Source: Lachnospiraceae bacterium (GTDB taxonomy: Bacteria; Bacillota; Clostridia; Lachnospirales; Lachnospiraceae). From it: a DNA stretch of 64,000 bases. Shown piece by piece: positions 42,930 through 52,721 of this stretch (within the stretch, counting starts at the first letter, position 1; the number at the start of each line of letters is the position of its first letter). The DNA is taken from contig JAFRWN010000149.1 in the NCBI GenBank assembly GCA_017437965.1, forward strand, positions 19,220 through 83,219, read 5' to 3'. Position numbers and translations under genes: made by a program. Under the pieces are notes generated by a model, which worked only from the letters and a program-made list of their open reading frames with translations, had not been told where the DNA came from and ran no database searches.

Positions 42930-44858
42930 TCAGTATAGTCTTTTTCTTGCACTCTTCTTTATGTACATGATTTCATCGGCGTCCTTAAGAAGCTTTCCAA
43001 GCTCGGCGCCCTCGCTTAGAGGCTTCATCACAAAGCCCACGCTCGCGCTGATGGGATAGAACTTGTCTGCCGCGCTTGTAATCTCGTCCAGCTTTTTTTC
43101 AAAAGCCGCGCTTCTCTTTTCCGGCTCGTCGCTATCATATTTTCCTATGCCTATAACATAGAACTCGTCACCGCCCGCTCTAACGGCGATCTCGCCGGGC
43201 TTTGTCACGAACTTGAGAGCCTCTGCAATGCTCTTCAGGCTGAAGTCGCCCTCTTCATGACCGTAGGTATCGTTTATCTTTTTAAGATAATCCATGTCGG
43301 CAACGCCCACGAGAAGCGAATCCGCAGCATCAGCATTTTTAAACCTCTCATCATAAAGCTCATACATTCCGCGGCGGTTATAAAGCCCCGTCATCTCATC
43401 GACAAGCGACATGATCGCCAGCTTGTTCCTTGCGCTTACCATTTCAAGAGCGTTGTTTACAAAACGCAGCCAGTTGCGGTATACAAGGTTTATCAGGAAA
43501 TCGCAGTCTATGTCCCTGACAAGCACGGCATAGCCGAAATTTTTGGTGTTATAATGAACGGTCGAAAAATAGTACAGCCCGGCCTTTTCCCTTTCCTCGT
43601 AAAGAGCCGGAAGCATCAGGCTAGTGTCAAACAGGAAGCTGTTGCGGTATTCTCCGAAATTAAGCGTGCCTCTTCTGCTCGAAGCGGTTGCAAGCCTCAT
43701 TTTCTCCGGAAAACCCCCGTCCTGTTCACCCGGATTTTCAAGCCAGTCATCCCTCAGGCAAAGGTAAAACTCGCGGTACGGCATGTGGAAATATGAATTC
43801 TGCCATATATAGTAAATACATTGCTCGGGTGTCTCTGCGCCCGTAAACTGCTCCATTACGTAGCTTTCCATCAGAAGACCGATGTCGCTGCCGTTGTCGA
43901 CGAGTTCGGGCGTATAGTTACGCTTGGTAAAATACAGCGAGCTCTTGAACGCCGCAAAAGAAAATTTAATATCGGTCATACAGCCGCAGCTCATTCCTCT
44001 GTGCATCCTCTGAAGCGCGTCATCCGGCATTGGGATGATCTCCTTTTCCGGATCCATCTGCCCTGCAAGATAATCCACAGCATCGGCTGAAGCCTTTAAA
44101 TAGTTCGATTCATATGAAGTCAGGGAAATCTCATGCAGCGCGGCTTCGTCGGTTCCCTCAAAGCCTATCACAATAAGATCCTCAGGTATCCTGACACCAT
44201 TTGCCGTCATCCTCTCGATGAGGCCGAGACCCATGTGGTCGCTGGCGCAGATGACCGCCTCGGGCATTTCACGCCTGCCCTGCAGTATTTCATCCGCGAG
44301 CTCCTCACCGCTCGAATACCAGAAATTTCCGTAACATATATCCTTATCGCCGATTTCGATTCCGTGCCTGCCTATCTCATCCTTAAAAATCTCGAGACGG
44401 TGCTCGGCAACTTCATTTCCCTTATGTCCGGTAAGAATCAGTATCTTTCTCTTTCCGTGCACCTCAATTACATGGCGGCACATTTCACGAAGTATTTCGT
44501 CATTGCTGCTCTTGATGCATTTATAATCCTTGAAATTTACTCCGAGGCACACCACCGGACCGTGTTCCGAGCCTTCAAGCCTGTCCCCTACAATGCTTTT
44601 AAGCTCATGCGTCGGATCCTCTTCGAGCGATACCATGTCAAGAAGTATCCCGTCAAAAGCCCCGTAATTTATCAATTCATATATTTTTCTGTCACCCAGA
44701 TGGTATTCCTTTACATAATTCTGAGGGTGTGTCATTGCTGAAAAAACACAAAGGTCATAGTCATACTTTTCGCACTGAGCCGCAGCACCCCTTATTATCC
44801 TCTGTGCATGTATCGACTCCGGTACTGTCGTGACCAGGCAAATCTTCTTTCTTCCCAT
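42930..44858 (-). CDS. Cytoplasmic PBP1-type sensor fused to a GGDEF diguanylate cyclase
   Basis: A 642-residue protein. Residues about 1-280 are a LacI/PBP1-type ligand-binding domain (KKICLVTTVPESIHAQRIIRGAAAQCEKY, then VICASDHMGLGLIERMTANGVRIPEDLIVIGFEGTD) with neither signal peptide nor membrane helix, so it senses an intracellular ligand. A middle region (about 300-470) may be a GAF-like or helical connector. The GGDEF domain (about 475-640) has MSLVDEMTGLYNRRGM and the intact AVRAGGDEFYVI. The RxxD inhibitory site upstream of GGDEF is not present. It should make cyclic di-GMP in response to a sugar-like or nucleotide-like molecule. The stop lies 25 nt before iorA. Confidence 0.88.
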   Translation of the reverse strand: MGRKKICLVTTVPESIHAQRIIRGAAAQCEKYDYDLCVFSAMTHPQNYVKEYHLGDRKIYELINYGAFDGILLDMVSLEEDPTHELKSIVGDRLEGSEHGPVVCLGVNFKDYKCIKSSNDEILREMCRHVIEVHGKRKILILTGHKGNEVAEHRLEIFKDEIGRHGIEIGDKDICYGNFWYSSGEELADEILQGRREMPEAVICASDHMGLGLIERMTANGVRIPEDLIVIGFEGTDEAALHEISLTSYESNYLKASADAVDYLAGQMDPEKEIIPMPDDALQRMHRGMSCGCMTDIKFSFAAFKSSLYFTKRNYTPELVDNGSDIGLLMESYVMEQFTGAETPEQCIYYIWQNSYFHMPYREFYLCLRDDWLENPGEQDGGFPEKMRLATASSRRGTLNFGEYRNSFLFDTSLMLPALYEEREKAGLYYFSTVHYNTKNFGYAVLVRDIDCDFLINLVYRNWLRFVNNALEMVSARNKLAIMSLVDEMTGLYNRRGMYELYDERFKNADAADSLLVGVADMDYLKKINDTYGHEEGDFSLKSIAEALKFVTKPGEIAVRAGGDEFYVIGIGKYDSDEPEKRSAAFEKKLDEITSAADKFYPISASVGFVMKPLSEGAELGKLLKDADEIMYIKKSARKRLY

Positions 44859-44900
44859 AATTGTAAACCTCTCCGCTTATCCTTTACTGTTGCTGTTTTG

Positions 44901-46055
44901 CTATCTGTCAATCGAATTATAAAGTCTTTCAAGCCCGTCCTTTAAAATACCCCGCGGGCAAGCCATGTTCAGTCGTAAAAAGCTTTTTCCGCTTTCCCCG
45001 TAATGAGCGCCCGCCGATAAATACAGGCCGCTCTTTCTTCTGATGCTTTCGGCAAACTCCTCGCTGTCCGTGCTTAATGCACTGATGTCAAGCCACGCCA
45101 GATAGGTTGCCTCCGCCTTTATCATTTTTATTTCCAGAAGCTTTTCCTTTATGAAGCTTTCGGTAAATCTTCTGTTTTCCGAAATATATTCCCTCAGCTG
45201 CGTAAGCCAGGCCTCACCCTCGTTAAATGCTGCCACCGCCGCGCAGACCGCGAAGGAATTCGGTTCCGCCACCTCATCGGTGTTAAGCGCACGCCACATT
45301 TTATGTCTCAGAAACTTATCGGGCACGCACACCGCTGCCGTCTGAAGTCCGGCAAGATTAAAGCATTTTGTCGGCGAAATACAGGTCACGCTTATCCGTG
45401 CGGCTGTTTCGCTTACCGATGCAAAGGGAACATAATCCTTCCCCGGTTCCGTAATGTCACAGTGTATTTCGTCGCTGATCACAGTCACATGGTATTTATC
45501 CGCAAGCTCCGCAATCTTCGCAAGCTCTTCTGCCGGCCAGATCTTTCCCACCGGATTGTGGGGATTGCAAAGTATCATAAGACTTGTCTGAGGGTCTGAA
45601 AGCTTTTTCTCAAGGTCTTCAAAATCCGTCGAATATCCGCCGTTCTCATAAACCAGCGGGCTTTCAAGCACCCTGCAGCCGTTGTTTATTATGCTGTTGA
45701 AGAAAATATTGTAGACCGGAGTCTGTATCACGACATTTTCGTTCGGGCTTGTAAGCTTCCTTACCGCGGATGAAATTGCAGGAACCACTCCGGTGCAGAA
45801 CACGAGCCATTCCTTCTTGATTTCTAAGCCGTGGCGACGCTTCCACCAGCTGATATAGGCCTGATACCATTCGTCCGGTACATCCCCGTAGCCGAATATC
45901 CCGTGGTCAAGTCTTTCCTGCATCGCAGAAATCACCTCCGGAGCCGTTTTAAAGTCCATATCGGCCACCCACATCGGAAGCTCGTCCGGACCCACAGCCC
46001 ATTTGCCGGCGTCAGACCTTCTTCTGTCATAAATTGTGTCAAAATCGTATTTCAA
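44901..46055 (-). CDS. MalY/PatB-type PLP-dependent C-S lyase/aminotransferase
   Basis: A 384-residue fold-type I PLP enzyme of the MalY/PatB family. It has the characteristic start YDFDTIYDRRRSDAGKW, LPMWVADMDFKTAPEV, CNPHNPVGKIWPAEEL, VISDEIHCDI and the Schiff-base Lys in ISPTKCFNLAGLQ. Members cleave cystathionine or cysteine S-conjugates to thiol, pyruvate and ammonia. It is followed within 45 nt by the PBP1-GGDEF gene. An aminotransferase role cannot be excluded. Confidence 0.9.
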   Translation of the reverse strand: MKYDFDTIYDRRRSDAGKWAVGPDELPMWVADMDFKTAPEVISAMQERLDHGIFGYGDVPDEWYQAYISWWKRRHGLEIKKEWLVFCTGVVPAISSAVRKLTSPNENVVIQTPVYNIFFNSIINNGCRVLESPLVYENGGYSTDFEDLEKKLSDPQTSLMILCNPHNPVGKIWPAEELAKIAELADKYHVTVISDEIHCDITEPGKDYVPFASVSETAARISVTCISPTKCFNLAGLQTAAVCVPDKFLRHKMWRALNTDEVAEPNSFAVCAAVAAFNEGEAWLTQLREYISENRRFTESFIKEKLLEIKMIKAEATYLAWLDISALSTDSEEFAESIRRKSGLYLSAGAHYGESGKSFLRLNMACPRGILKDGLERLYNSIDR

Positions 46056-46079
46056 ACTGTCTCCACCCGCTTTTTCCGG

Positions 46080-46958
46080 CTATCTGAGCCACTCCGGTCT
46101 GTCGGACCTCTTTTCTATGCTTTTTGCGGTAATCTTTGTTTTTTCGGGGTCAACCCTGTCCTTCTCGATAATCAGCTCGCCTATCTCCTCTGCCTTTATC
46201 GTGCCGCTCTTTGGATTAAATACGCTTTCAATCCTCGAATCGATCTGCACATCGACATCCGAATATTCAAAAGCAAGCGTCGTGTCGACAAGTCTGCAGT
46301 TCTTCATCACAAGATTTTCGATGTAGCACATGCCCTGGAGGCTTTCTATCGTGCAGTTTATGAGTGTCAGATTCTTTGAATTCCAGCCGAGATACTCTCC
46401 CGCGATGAAGGAATCATAGACCGTGATGTTCTCGCTGTTCCAGAAAGCATCCTTGGTAAGAAGCTTTGAATTTCTTATCACGCAGTTCTTTGCCCCGTCA
46501 AGAGAGTAATTGCCGTCAAGAAACAGTCCGTCGGCCTCAAGATTCTCAATGTTCATAAGGAAATAATCACCCTTTGCGGCCGTGACATTCTTAAGCTTTA
46601 CATCCTTACAGTTCCAGAGCGTTTCAAGTGCATTGGTGAAATTCACATTTTCAAGTTCTATGCCCGTACTTCTCCTGAAATTCTTGGGAGCCTGTATCAT
46701 GCAGTTTTTCACGGAGATATTCTCGGTATACCACACTCCGGCTCTCGCCATTTCAAACCAGGTGGTCTCCTCGGCCTTTACGTTTTTGCAGTACCACAGC
46801 GGGTATTTCCAACGGAACTGCGAACCGTAAAGCTCAATATTTTTACTTTCCTTTAAGGGAGACTCGCCGTTTTCAAAAACACAGTGTTCAAAATATGCTC
46901 CTTCACTTCCGTAGCAGGCTCTTTCCCCTTCAAACTTTTTTTCTTTAAATTCTGACAT
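46080..46958 (-). CDS. DUF3737 right-handed beta-helix protein
   Basis: A 292-residue protein made of short repeats (KNIELYGSQF, ENISVKNCMI, KDVKLKNVTA, ENITVYDSF, KNLTLINCTI), the pattern of a right-handed parallel beta-helix. The opening FEGERACYGSEGAYFEHCVFENGESPLKES is typical of DUF3737. No signal peptide; enzymatic role not known. I prefer ATG 46958, where the family begins; an ATG at 46991 with GGAGG only 4 nt upstream is an alternative. Confidence 0.82.
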   Translation of the reverse strand: MSEFKEKKFEGERACYGSEGAYFEHCVFENGESPLKESKNIELYGSQFRWKYPLWYCKNVKAEETTWFEMARAGVWYTENISVKNCMIQAPKNFRRSTGIELENVNFTNALETLWNCKDVKLKNVTAAKGDYFLMNIENLEADGLFLDGNYSLDGAKNCVIRNSKLLTKDAFWNSENITVYDSFIAGEYLGWNSKNLTLINCTIESLQGMCYIENLVMKNCRLVDTTLAFEYSDVDVQIDSRIESVFNPKSGTIKAEEIGELIIEKDRVDPEKTKITAKSIEKRSDRPEWLR

Positions 46959-47048
46959 TTTTCCTGTTCCCTTCTGCTGTACTTTTTTCATTCATCCTCC
47001 GATCCGGATCATTTTCATTTTCGGGGTGTTTTTTAAGAGGTCTCAAAA

Positions 47049-48470
47049 TCACTCTTTACCGTTCCAGCAGAAAGTACAAAGATTTTCAACCGGAATTCCC
47101 ACCGACCCAAGCATATCGTCAAGTCTGTTGAACTTAAGGCTTGTGAAGTTAAGCTCTTTTCTGATTTCCTCAACCATTGCCTCATATTCGGGCGTGTCGG
47201 GATCAACATACTTCTGCAGGGTCTCCTCAGAAGGTTCCTCTGTTCCCTCAAGCTTTGCTATCACTCTTCTCGTGATAAGATCCATCTCGGAGTTTGATCT
47301 TGAGAAGTTCACATATTTACAGCCATATACAAGCGGAGGGCAGGCAGGACGGATATGTACCTCCTTTGCACCGTTTGCATAAAGGAATTCCGTTGTTTCG
47401 CGAAGCTGGGTACCGCGCACGATCGAGTCGTCGATCAGAAGCAGGCTCTTGTCCTTTATCAGGTCTGTAACGGCGATAAGCTTCATTTTTGCGACCATAT
47501 TCCTGATATTCTGCGCAGTCGGCATGAACGAACGCGACCAGGTCGGAGTATATTTTATAAAAGGCCTTGAGAAAGGAATTCCCGACTGGTTTGAATAACC
47601 GATAGCGTGGGCAGTTCCGGAATCCGGAACGCCTGCAACGATATCCGGCTTTACATTGTCGCGCTTTGCAAGGCATGCTCCGCAGCGGTAACGCATTTCC
47701 TCTACGTTCACGCCCTCATAGGAGCTTGAAGGATAGCCGTAATAAACCCAAAGAAATGTACATATCTTCATCTTGGTCCCGGGTGCCGCAAGAACCTTTA
47801 CGCCGTCCTTGGTGATGATGTCTATCTCTCCGGGGCCGAGCTCCTTATAATTTTGGTAGCCTATCTTCTGGTACGCGAAATCTTCAAAGGATGCGCAGTA
47901 GGCTTCGCCGTATTCATCGTTTTTCTTTCCGATCAGCATCGGAGTCCTGCCGTACTTATCCCTTGCGGCATATAAGCCCTTAGGTGTCATCAAAAGCAGG
48001 GTAAGCGATCCGTCAACTGCATCGAGGGCATATCTGATACCGTCGATAAGGTTGTCCTTCTGGTTGATAAGTGTTGCAACAAGCTCGGTAGAGTTGATCT
48101 CGCCGCCGCTCATCTCAAGGAAGTGCGAATGATCCTTTTCGAAAATGTCATTAACTATCTGATCCTTGTTATTTATCTTGCTTATCGTCGCGATGGCATA
48201 GGTTCCGTGATGGGACCTTACGATAAGGGGCTGGGGCTCATAATCCGAAATGCAGCCGATACCCATGATACCGTTCATTTCATGAACGTCTTTGTCAAAC
48301 TTTGTACGGAAGGGCGTATTTTCGATATTATGTATCGAACGGTCGAACCGCTTTCCGTCAAAAACAGCCATTCCGCCTCTTCTCGTTCCCAAATGCGAAT
48401 GATAGTCCGTTCCGAAGAACAGATCCATGATACAGTTGCGTCCCGCAACCACTCCAAAAAGACCACTCAT
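47049..48470 (-). CDS. PurF-like amidophosphoribosyltransferase with Ser at the catalytic Cys position
   Basis: A 473-residue PurF homologue. The N-terminus reads MSGLFGVVAG instead of the MCGxxG that supplies the Ntn nucleophile, and the HRGQEGAG-type loop is HLGTRRGGMAV, so glutamine hydrolysis is doubtful. The phosphoribosyltransferase half is intact: AGVPDSGTAHAIGYSNQSG and the PRPP loop LLLIDDSIVRGTQL. Cys residues in the places of the 4Fe-4S ligands remain (KICTFLWVY, VYGCKYVNF, LCTFCWNG). The start is firm: AGGAGG lies 7 nt before ATG 48470 and nothing upstream restores MCG. It could use free ammonia, pair with a separate glutaminase, or have a changed role. No purine genes are adjacent. 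Confidence 0.85.
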   Translation of the reverse strand: MSGLFGVVAGRNCIMDLFFGTDYHSHLGTRRGGMAVFDGKRFDRSIHNIENTPFRTKFDKDVHEMNGIMGIGCISDYEPQPLIVRSHHGTYAIATISKINNKDQIVNDIFEKDHSHFLEMSGGEINSTELVATLINQKDNLIDGIRYALDAVDGSLTLLLMTPKGLYAARDKYGRTPMLIGKKNDEYGEAYCASFEDFAYQKIGYQNYKELGPGEIDIITKDGVKVLAAPGTKMKICTFLWVYYGYPSSSYEGVNVEEMRYRCGACLAKRDNVKPDIVAGVPDSGTAHAIGYSNQSGIPFSRPFIKYTPTWSRSFMPTAQNIRNMVAKMKLIAVTDLIKDKSLLLIDDSIVRGTQLRETTEFLYANGAKEVHIRPACPPLVYGCKYVNFSRSNSEMDLITRRVIAKLEGTEEPSEETLQKYVDPDTPEYEAMVEEIRKELNFTSLKFNRLDDMLGSVGIPVENLCTFCWNGKE

Positions 48471-48529
48471 CTTTTTTCCTCCTGGCCAATAAGGCTTTCT
48501 CTCTCTTTTATATATAAACCGTGTGTCGG

Positions 48530-50815
48530 TCACGCGGTTTTGTTAACGTATTTTTCGACAAATTCATCAACCGGCATGGGCTTTGCAAAATAATAGCCCT
48601 GGAACAGTCTGCAGCCCATTTCAGAAAGCATGTCAAGCTGCTCCTTTGTTTCTACGCCCTCTGTCAGCGCACCGATGCCAAGCCTTCCCGAAAGCTCGAT
48701 GACCGAACGTATGATGGTCTCGGCTTTCTTTTTCTCGCTCGTCTTTGTAAGGAAGACCATGTCAACCTTCAGCATGTCTATCGGCATATCCTTAAGCATG
48801 TTGAGGGACGAATAACCGCTGCCGAAATCATCCATTTCAACCACAAAGCCAAGCTCCCGAAGCTTCGATATTGTCTGTATGCCGAGCTGTTCGTTTTCCA
48901 TCATTACCGACTCGGTGATCTCAAGATGAAGCTTCTTCGGCTCGACGCCGTATTTTTTAACCAGACCGTCGATCACCTCCGCAACATCCATGAAGTAAAG
49001 ATCCCTTGGCGAAATGTTGACCGAAACATTCAGGTCATCGACACCCTTTTCCTTCCAGCCGGCAAGAAGCTTAACTGCCTGCTCCCACATATATGCATCG
49101 GCTTTTGCGATAAGTCCGTTCTTCTCGATTATCGGTATGAACCTTGCGGGAGAAAGGAAGCCCTCGGTCGGATGGTTCCATCTCATCAGCATTTCGGCGC
49201 CTATACATTTTCCTGTAAAATCGACCTGCGGCTGAAGAAAAGGAACTATCTCGCCCTTTTCAAGAGCGCCCTCAAGCGCACCCGAAACATACTGCTCCCA
49301 GATACGCTCATTCCTGAGCGACTCATCATAGTAGGCAATCCTTACGCTGAAGCTGTCCTTTATCGAATCGATCGCCATATAGGTACGGTCAAGCATGGTG
49401 CTTACGGGCATGTCGCGGTTTACGATGTTGTAAACGCCGACATGCAGGATTATCGGATAATACCTTTCGCCCGTGGCCGCAGCTTCCACCGGAGCCTCCT
49501 CCAAAAGGATCTCCTCGTTAAAGTCCCTGCGGTTTATCAGCATTGCGAACTTGTCGTTGTTAAGCCTTGCATAAAGCGAATCCGGGCTTGCCTTCGCCAT
49601 GATCTTATCCGCCAGAAGCAAGAGAAGTCCGTCGCAGTAATCCCTGCCGTAAATATCATTTAAGAACTTGAAATTCTTGTAGTTCGACGAAACCATACAA
49701 TACTGCTCGTCCGGATTTTCCCGCAGCTTTTTCTCGACGCACTCAAGAAAATATTCCCTGTTATACAGGCCAGTCAGGCTGTCATGTGTCGCAAGATAAC
49801 GTTTTTCCCTCTGTTTTCTCTCCTCAAGACTCACGTCCCTTATCGTAACAAATGAGCTTAAAAACTTCTTCTTTTTGTTTTCCAGCCGGTGGAATTCAAC
49901 AATATAATACTTGTCTTTTTCCGGGAATGAAACCCTTTTTTCAAAGCTTTCGCCGGTCGCAAAATCAAAATCGCCCAGGAATCCTCCGATAATCTCCCTG
50001 ACGACCTCCTTATCATTTACGTCCACGCCGAAATTTTCCTTTGCCTTTTCGTTGACAAACATACAGGTGTTGTCCTGGTCAAAGAAAAAGATCGACTCGG
50101 AAACGTTGTTCACAACCCTGATAAGCATCTGCCTCAGGATGAAGATAGGCGTATATTCAAGCGAAAAGTAAAAAATCAAGACACCGCAAAGACCATAGCC
50201 GGTCATCGATTTGTCGATGGGTTTGTTCATAAAAACATACATTGTTTCCCATACCGCGGTGATTATGAGGCTTAGGATTATCACTATGTATTTTTCGAAA
50301 TATATCTTGGGAGTCTTTGCCGCCTTTACGATAACCATAACGAGCATGCCCGCAAAAAACAGATAGGTTATCGACAGATGGGCGTAATGGCCTATATTCG
50401 ACGAAAGCTTGTAATAGATCTTGTCATCATCGCTAAGCAAGGTCTCCTTCAGGGTGAAAACATGTTGCAGGAACGGATTTATGAGCATCGAAAGAGTATC
50501 GGCAGCAATGATTATGCAGCCGGCCTTTCTGAGCCTTCCCAGTTTTTCCTCATAATGGCAGAAATCGATCATGAAACATACGCCGAAGAAAAACATCCAG
50601 TCCGAACCGATAAGATAGCCGTAGTAACCCAAGCCGCTCAGAGCCTTGCTTGCGGCTGAAGCAATAAGAACATGGCCTATGAGTTCGATTTCTATTGTTA
50701 TAAGAAGGCATCTGACATCCCTTGCAATGATCCCCTTGTGAGCAAAAGATCTTATAAAACATACAAGAAGAAGTACCGCAAAAACCACCAGAACACCTAT
50801 ATATTGTTCTCTCAT
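48530..50815 (-). CDS. Membrane GGDEF-EAL protein (likely c-di-GMP phosphodiesterase)
   Basis: A 761-residue protein. About seven membrane helices (residues 5-215) form a sensor; a PAS-like segment (about 225-340, FFDQDNTCMFVNEKAKENFG) follows; then a GGDEF domain in which the signature is NNDKF (RLNNDKFAML), so cyclase activity is not expected. The EAL domain (about 510-755) has AEMLMRWNHP (E-M-L for EAL, keeping the Glu), EITESVMM, DDFGSGYSS and LTEGVETKEQ, compatible with hydrolysis. ATG 50815 is chosen because AAGG lies 6 nt upstream; an ATG two codons earlier has no spacing. It counterbalances the cyclase at 42930-44858. Confidence 0.9.
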   Translation of the reverse strand: MREQYIGVLVVFAVLLLVCFIRSFAHKGIIARDVRCLLITIEIELIGHVLIASAASKALSGLGYYGYLIGSDWMFFFGVCFMIDFCHYEEKLGRLRKAGCIIIAADTLSMLINPFLQHVFTLKETLLSDDDKIYYKLSSNIGHYAHLSITYLFFAGMLVMVIVKAAKTPKIYFEKYIVIILSLIITAVWETMYVFMNKPIDKSMTGYGLCGVLIFYFSLEYTPIFILRQMLIRVVNNVSESIFFFDQDNTCMFVNEKAKENFGVDVNDKEVVREIIGGFLGDFDFATGESFEKRVSFPEKDKYYIVEFHRLENKKKKFLSSFVTIRDVSLEERKQREKRYLATHDSLTGLYNREYFLECVEKKLRENPDEQYCMVSSNYKNFKFLNDIYGRDYCDGLLLLLADKIMAKASPDSLYARLNNDKFAMLINRRDFNEEILLEEAPVEAAATGERYYPIILHVGVYNIVNRDMPVSTMLDRTYMAIDSIKDSFSVRIAYYDESLRNERIWEQYVSGALEGALEKGEIVPFLQPQVDFTGKCIGAEMLMRWNHPTEGFLSPARFIPIIEKNGLIAKADAYMWEQAVKLLAGWKEKGVDDLNVSVNISPRDLYFMDVAEVIDGLVKKYGVEPKKLHLEITESVMMENEQLGIQTISKLRELGFVVEMDDFGSGYSSLNMLKDMPIDMLKVDMVFLTKTSEKKKAETIIRSVIELSGRLGIGALTEGVETKEQLDMLSEMGCRLFQGYYFAKPMPVDEFVEKYVNKTA

Positions 50816-50884
50816 GTTCATCCTTCTTTATTTTGTGCAAATAAAAATACACCATATTACCGACATATACAGTAATACAGTGTA

Positions 50885-50914
50885 ATTTTACCATAAACAC
50901 CCTGTTTTTTGCAA
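50885..50914 (-). promoter_or_regulatory. Promoter of the GGDEF-EAL gene
   Basis: On the minus strand TTGCAA (50909-50914), an 18-nt spacer and TAAAAT (50885-50890). Confidence 0.65.
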
Positions 50915-50945
50915 TAGCATATACGTTTTTTTTATCATATCCGGC

Positions 50946-52694
50946 CTATTTCAGCGCACCGCATTCTGCCAGATGCCCGTAATAATCCACGGTCTGCAGG
51001 TTTTTGCACATAGCTTTCTTTTTGGTAACTATTGCCTTTACATTTGCAACATAGTTAGCCGGAAGCGTTCCTGCATCGGCATTTGCAGTGAATTTTCCAT
51101 TGACATAGATTCCCTTGTCTGTTTTCCAGTCATTTCCGTGGAAGAAAACAAGAGGCATGGCATCCGAGAACACGTCGCGGCCGGGATGGAGTCTTGAATC
51201 CCACTCGGTACCAAAAAGGTTCGAGAGCGTAGGAAGTATGTCAAGGCTTGAAGTAGGATCGTTTACAACAATCGGTTCCTCTTTTTCAAGACAGCCGCTC
51301 CATATTATCAGGCGGTTGTGGTCCCTCTGGAATATGTTCATATTCTTGTTGAGAGGGAGGCCGAAAAGTTCCCTGCACTGGGTCATGTTAAGGCCGTAAG
51401 GATAATGGTCCGAACCGATGCAGATGACCGTGTCGTCGGCAATGCCCTTGGCCTCAAGCTGTGCTACAAGGTAAGCCATCGCATCCTCGAATTCAAGCTG
51501 AGCTGCGATATAGCACTTTACAGTCTCCGAAAATGTCAGGCTCTGTACCCTGCTCCAGTTTTTCTTGGCAAATTTATGCCTTGGGTTATACTCGCTGTGA
51601 CCGCTTATGGACATGTAGTAAATATTGAAATGCTCTTTATTTATGTACTGGGGAAGCGTTGCCTCCATCATATCTTTATCGCTCGAAATCCCCGATTTAT
51701 CCTTAAGGAGCTTTTCCAGGCCGTTGCCCTTGGCAAGAAAGCCGTCGGAATAGCCGAGATTGATATGGGTCTTGTCGCGGTTATAGAAGGTGTACGATCC
51801 GTTATGGTACATCTTTCCATAGTAGCCGAGGCGGTTAAGCTGGCTTCCCATGGTAAAGTAATTGTTCCATGTCGAAGTCACAAGCATGGAATCCCCGCTG
51901 TTATAGGGCAGGACGCCAAGTATGTTCATTACCTCGCCGCCGGTCGTACCTGCTCCGCAGGTCTGGTAATAATCGGTAAAATTGATGCCTTTTGTGGCAA
52001 GCCGGTAAAGGGTCGGTGTCAGCTTCTCATCAATAACCTCTGCCGAGAAAGCCTCTGCCGATATCATTATCAGGTTTTTGCCGGCAAACAGACCCGTATA
52101 TGAATTCTTGCTTGACGGGGTAAGGCTTGCGCAATAGGAATCAATTGTTTTATAGATTCCCGTATCCTGTGTGGCAAGCTCCTTGAAATTAATGCCAAGC
52201 ATGTTCTTCTCGGGCATGATCGTAACAGGTGTCTGTGTGGGCCTCGGTGTAGGTGTATTCGTCGGTGCCTTGGTAACCGCCTTTGTGGGTGCCTTCGTCG
52301 GAGCTTTTGTAGGCGCCTTTGTAGGTTTCGGTGTCGGAGGCTTCGTAGGAACCGGGGTAAAGGTCGGTGTCGGCGTATCTGTCGGTGTGGGAGTCGGCGT
52401 AAATGTCGGCGTCGGGGTGGGTGTGTCCGTGGGCGCAGGTGTCGGAGTATCCGTAGGCGTGGATGTGGGTGTTACCCTGTCCGCGTCATCAAGGCTTGCG
52501 ATCATATCTTTCGTATCCGAAGAATCAGCCGTATCGGGAGATGCCTCGTCGGCACTGGCTATCCTGTCCATATCCGTGCTTTCGCTGTTTACCTTGCCCT
52601 TTGCATGCATTAAAACAATTCCGCCTGCCGTAACGCCGGCAAGTAAAACTGCTGCTGCAACCGCAGCAATGATTTTCTTCTTTTTCCCTTCCAT
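50946..52694 (-). CDS. LtaS-like sulfatase-fold phosphoglycerol transferase on a Thr-Pro stalk
   Basis: A 582-residue surface enzyme. One N-terminal membrane helix ([22 protein letters not shown]), an Asp/Ser linker, a stalk of about 80 residues built from TP and PTKA repeats, then an alkaline-phosphatase/sulfatase fold similar to lipoteichoic acid synthase: [29 protein letters not shown] (the Thr of GTTGGE fits the catalytic Thr), [12 protein letters not shown], and [11 protein letters not shown]. Classical LtaS has five helices; here there is one and a flexible stalk. ATG 52694 (AAAGGA upstream) is preferred over an in-frame TTG. It starts 27 nt after the DHHW gene, suggesting glycerol-phosphate or phosphoethanolamine decoration of a polymer that is also acylated. 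Confidence 0.8.
   Translation of the reverse strand: MEGKKKKIIAAVAAAVLLAGVTAGGIVLMHAKGKVNSESTDMDRIASADEASPDTADSSDTKDMIASLDDADRVTPTSTPTDTPTPAPTDTPTPTPTFTPTPTPTDTPTPTFTPVPTKPPTPKPTKAPTKAPTKAPTKAVTKAPTNTPTPRPTQTPVTIMPEKNMLGINFKELATQDTGIYKTIDSYCASLTPSSKNSYTGLFAGKNLIMISAEAFSAEVIDEKLTPTLYRLATKGINFTDYYQTCGAGTTGGEVMNILGVLPYNSGDSMLVTSTWNNYFTMGSQLNRLGYYGKMYHNGSYTFYNRDKTHINLGYSDGFLAKGNGLEKLLKDKSGISSDKDMMEATLPQYINKEHFNIYYMSISGHSEYNPRHKFAKKNWSRVQSLTFSETVKCYIAAQLEFEDAMAYLVAQLEAKGIADDTVICIGSDHYPYGLNMTQCRELFGLPLNKNMNIFQRDHNRLIIWSGCLEKEEPIVVNDPTSSLDILPTLSNLFGTEWDSRLHPGRDVFSDAMPLVFFHGNDWKTDKGIYVNGKFTANADAGTLPANYVANVKAIVTKKKAMCKNLQTVDYYGHLAECGALK
52225..52475 (-). repeat. Tandem repeat coding a Thr-Pro/Pro-Thr-Lys stalk
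   Basis: Degenerate short repeats encode [10 protein letters not shown], and then APTK four times. Such wall-spanning linkers vary in length between strains by slippage or recombination. It lies wholly within the LtaS-like gene. Confidence 0.8.
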
Positions 52695-52721
52695 ATCCTT
52701 TTCCTTTCCCAAGCTTTTCCC

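Noticed and set aside
52225..52475. Plus-strand Val/Gly-rich ORF opposite the Thr-Pro stalk
   Set aside because: It is the mirror image of the repetitive minus-strand coding sequence and has no binding site; the minus-strand protein has clear domains.
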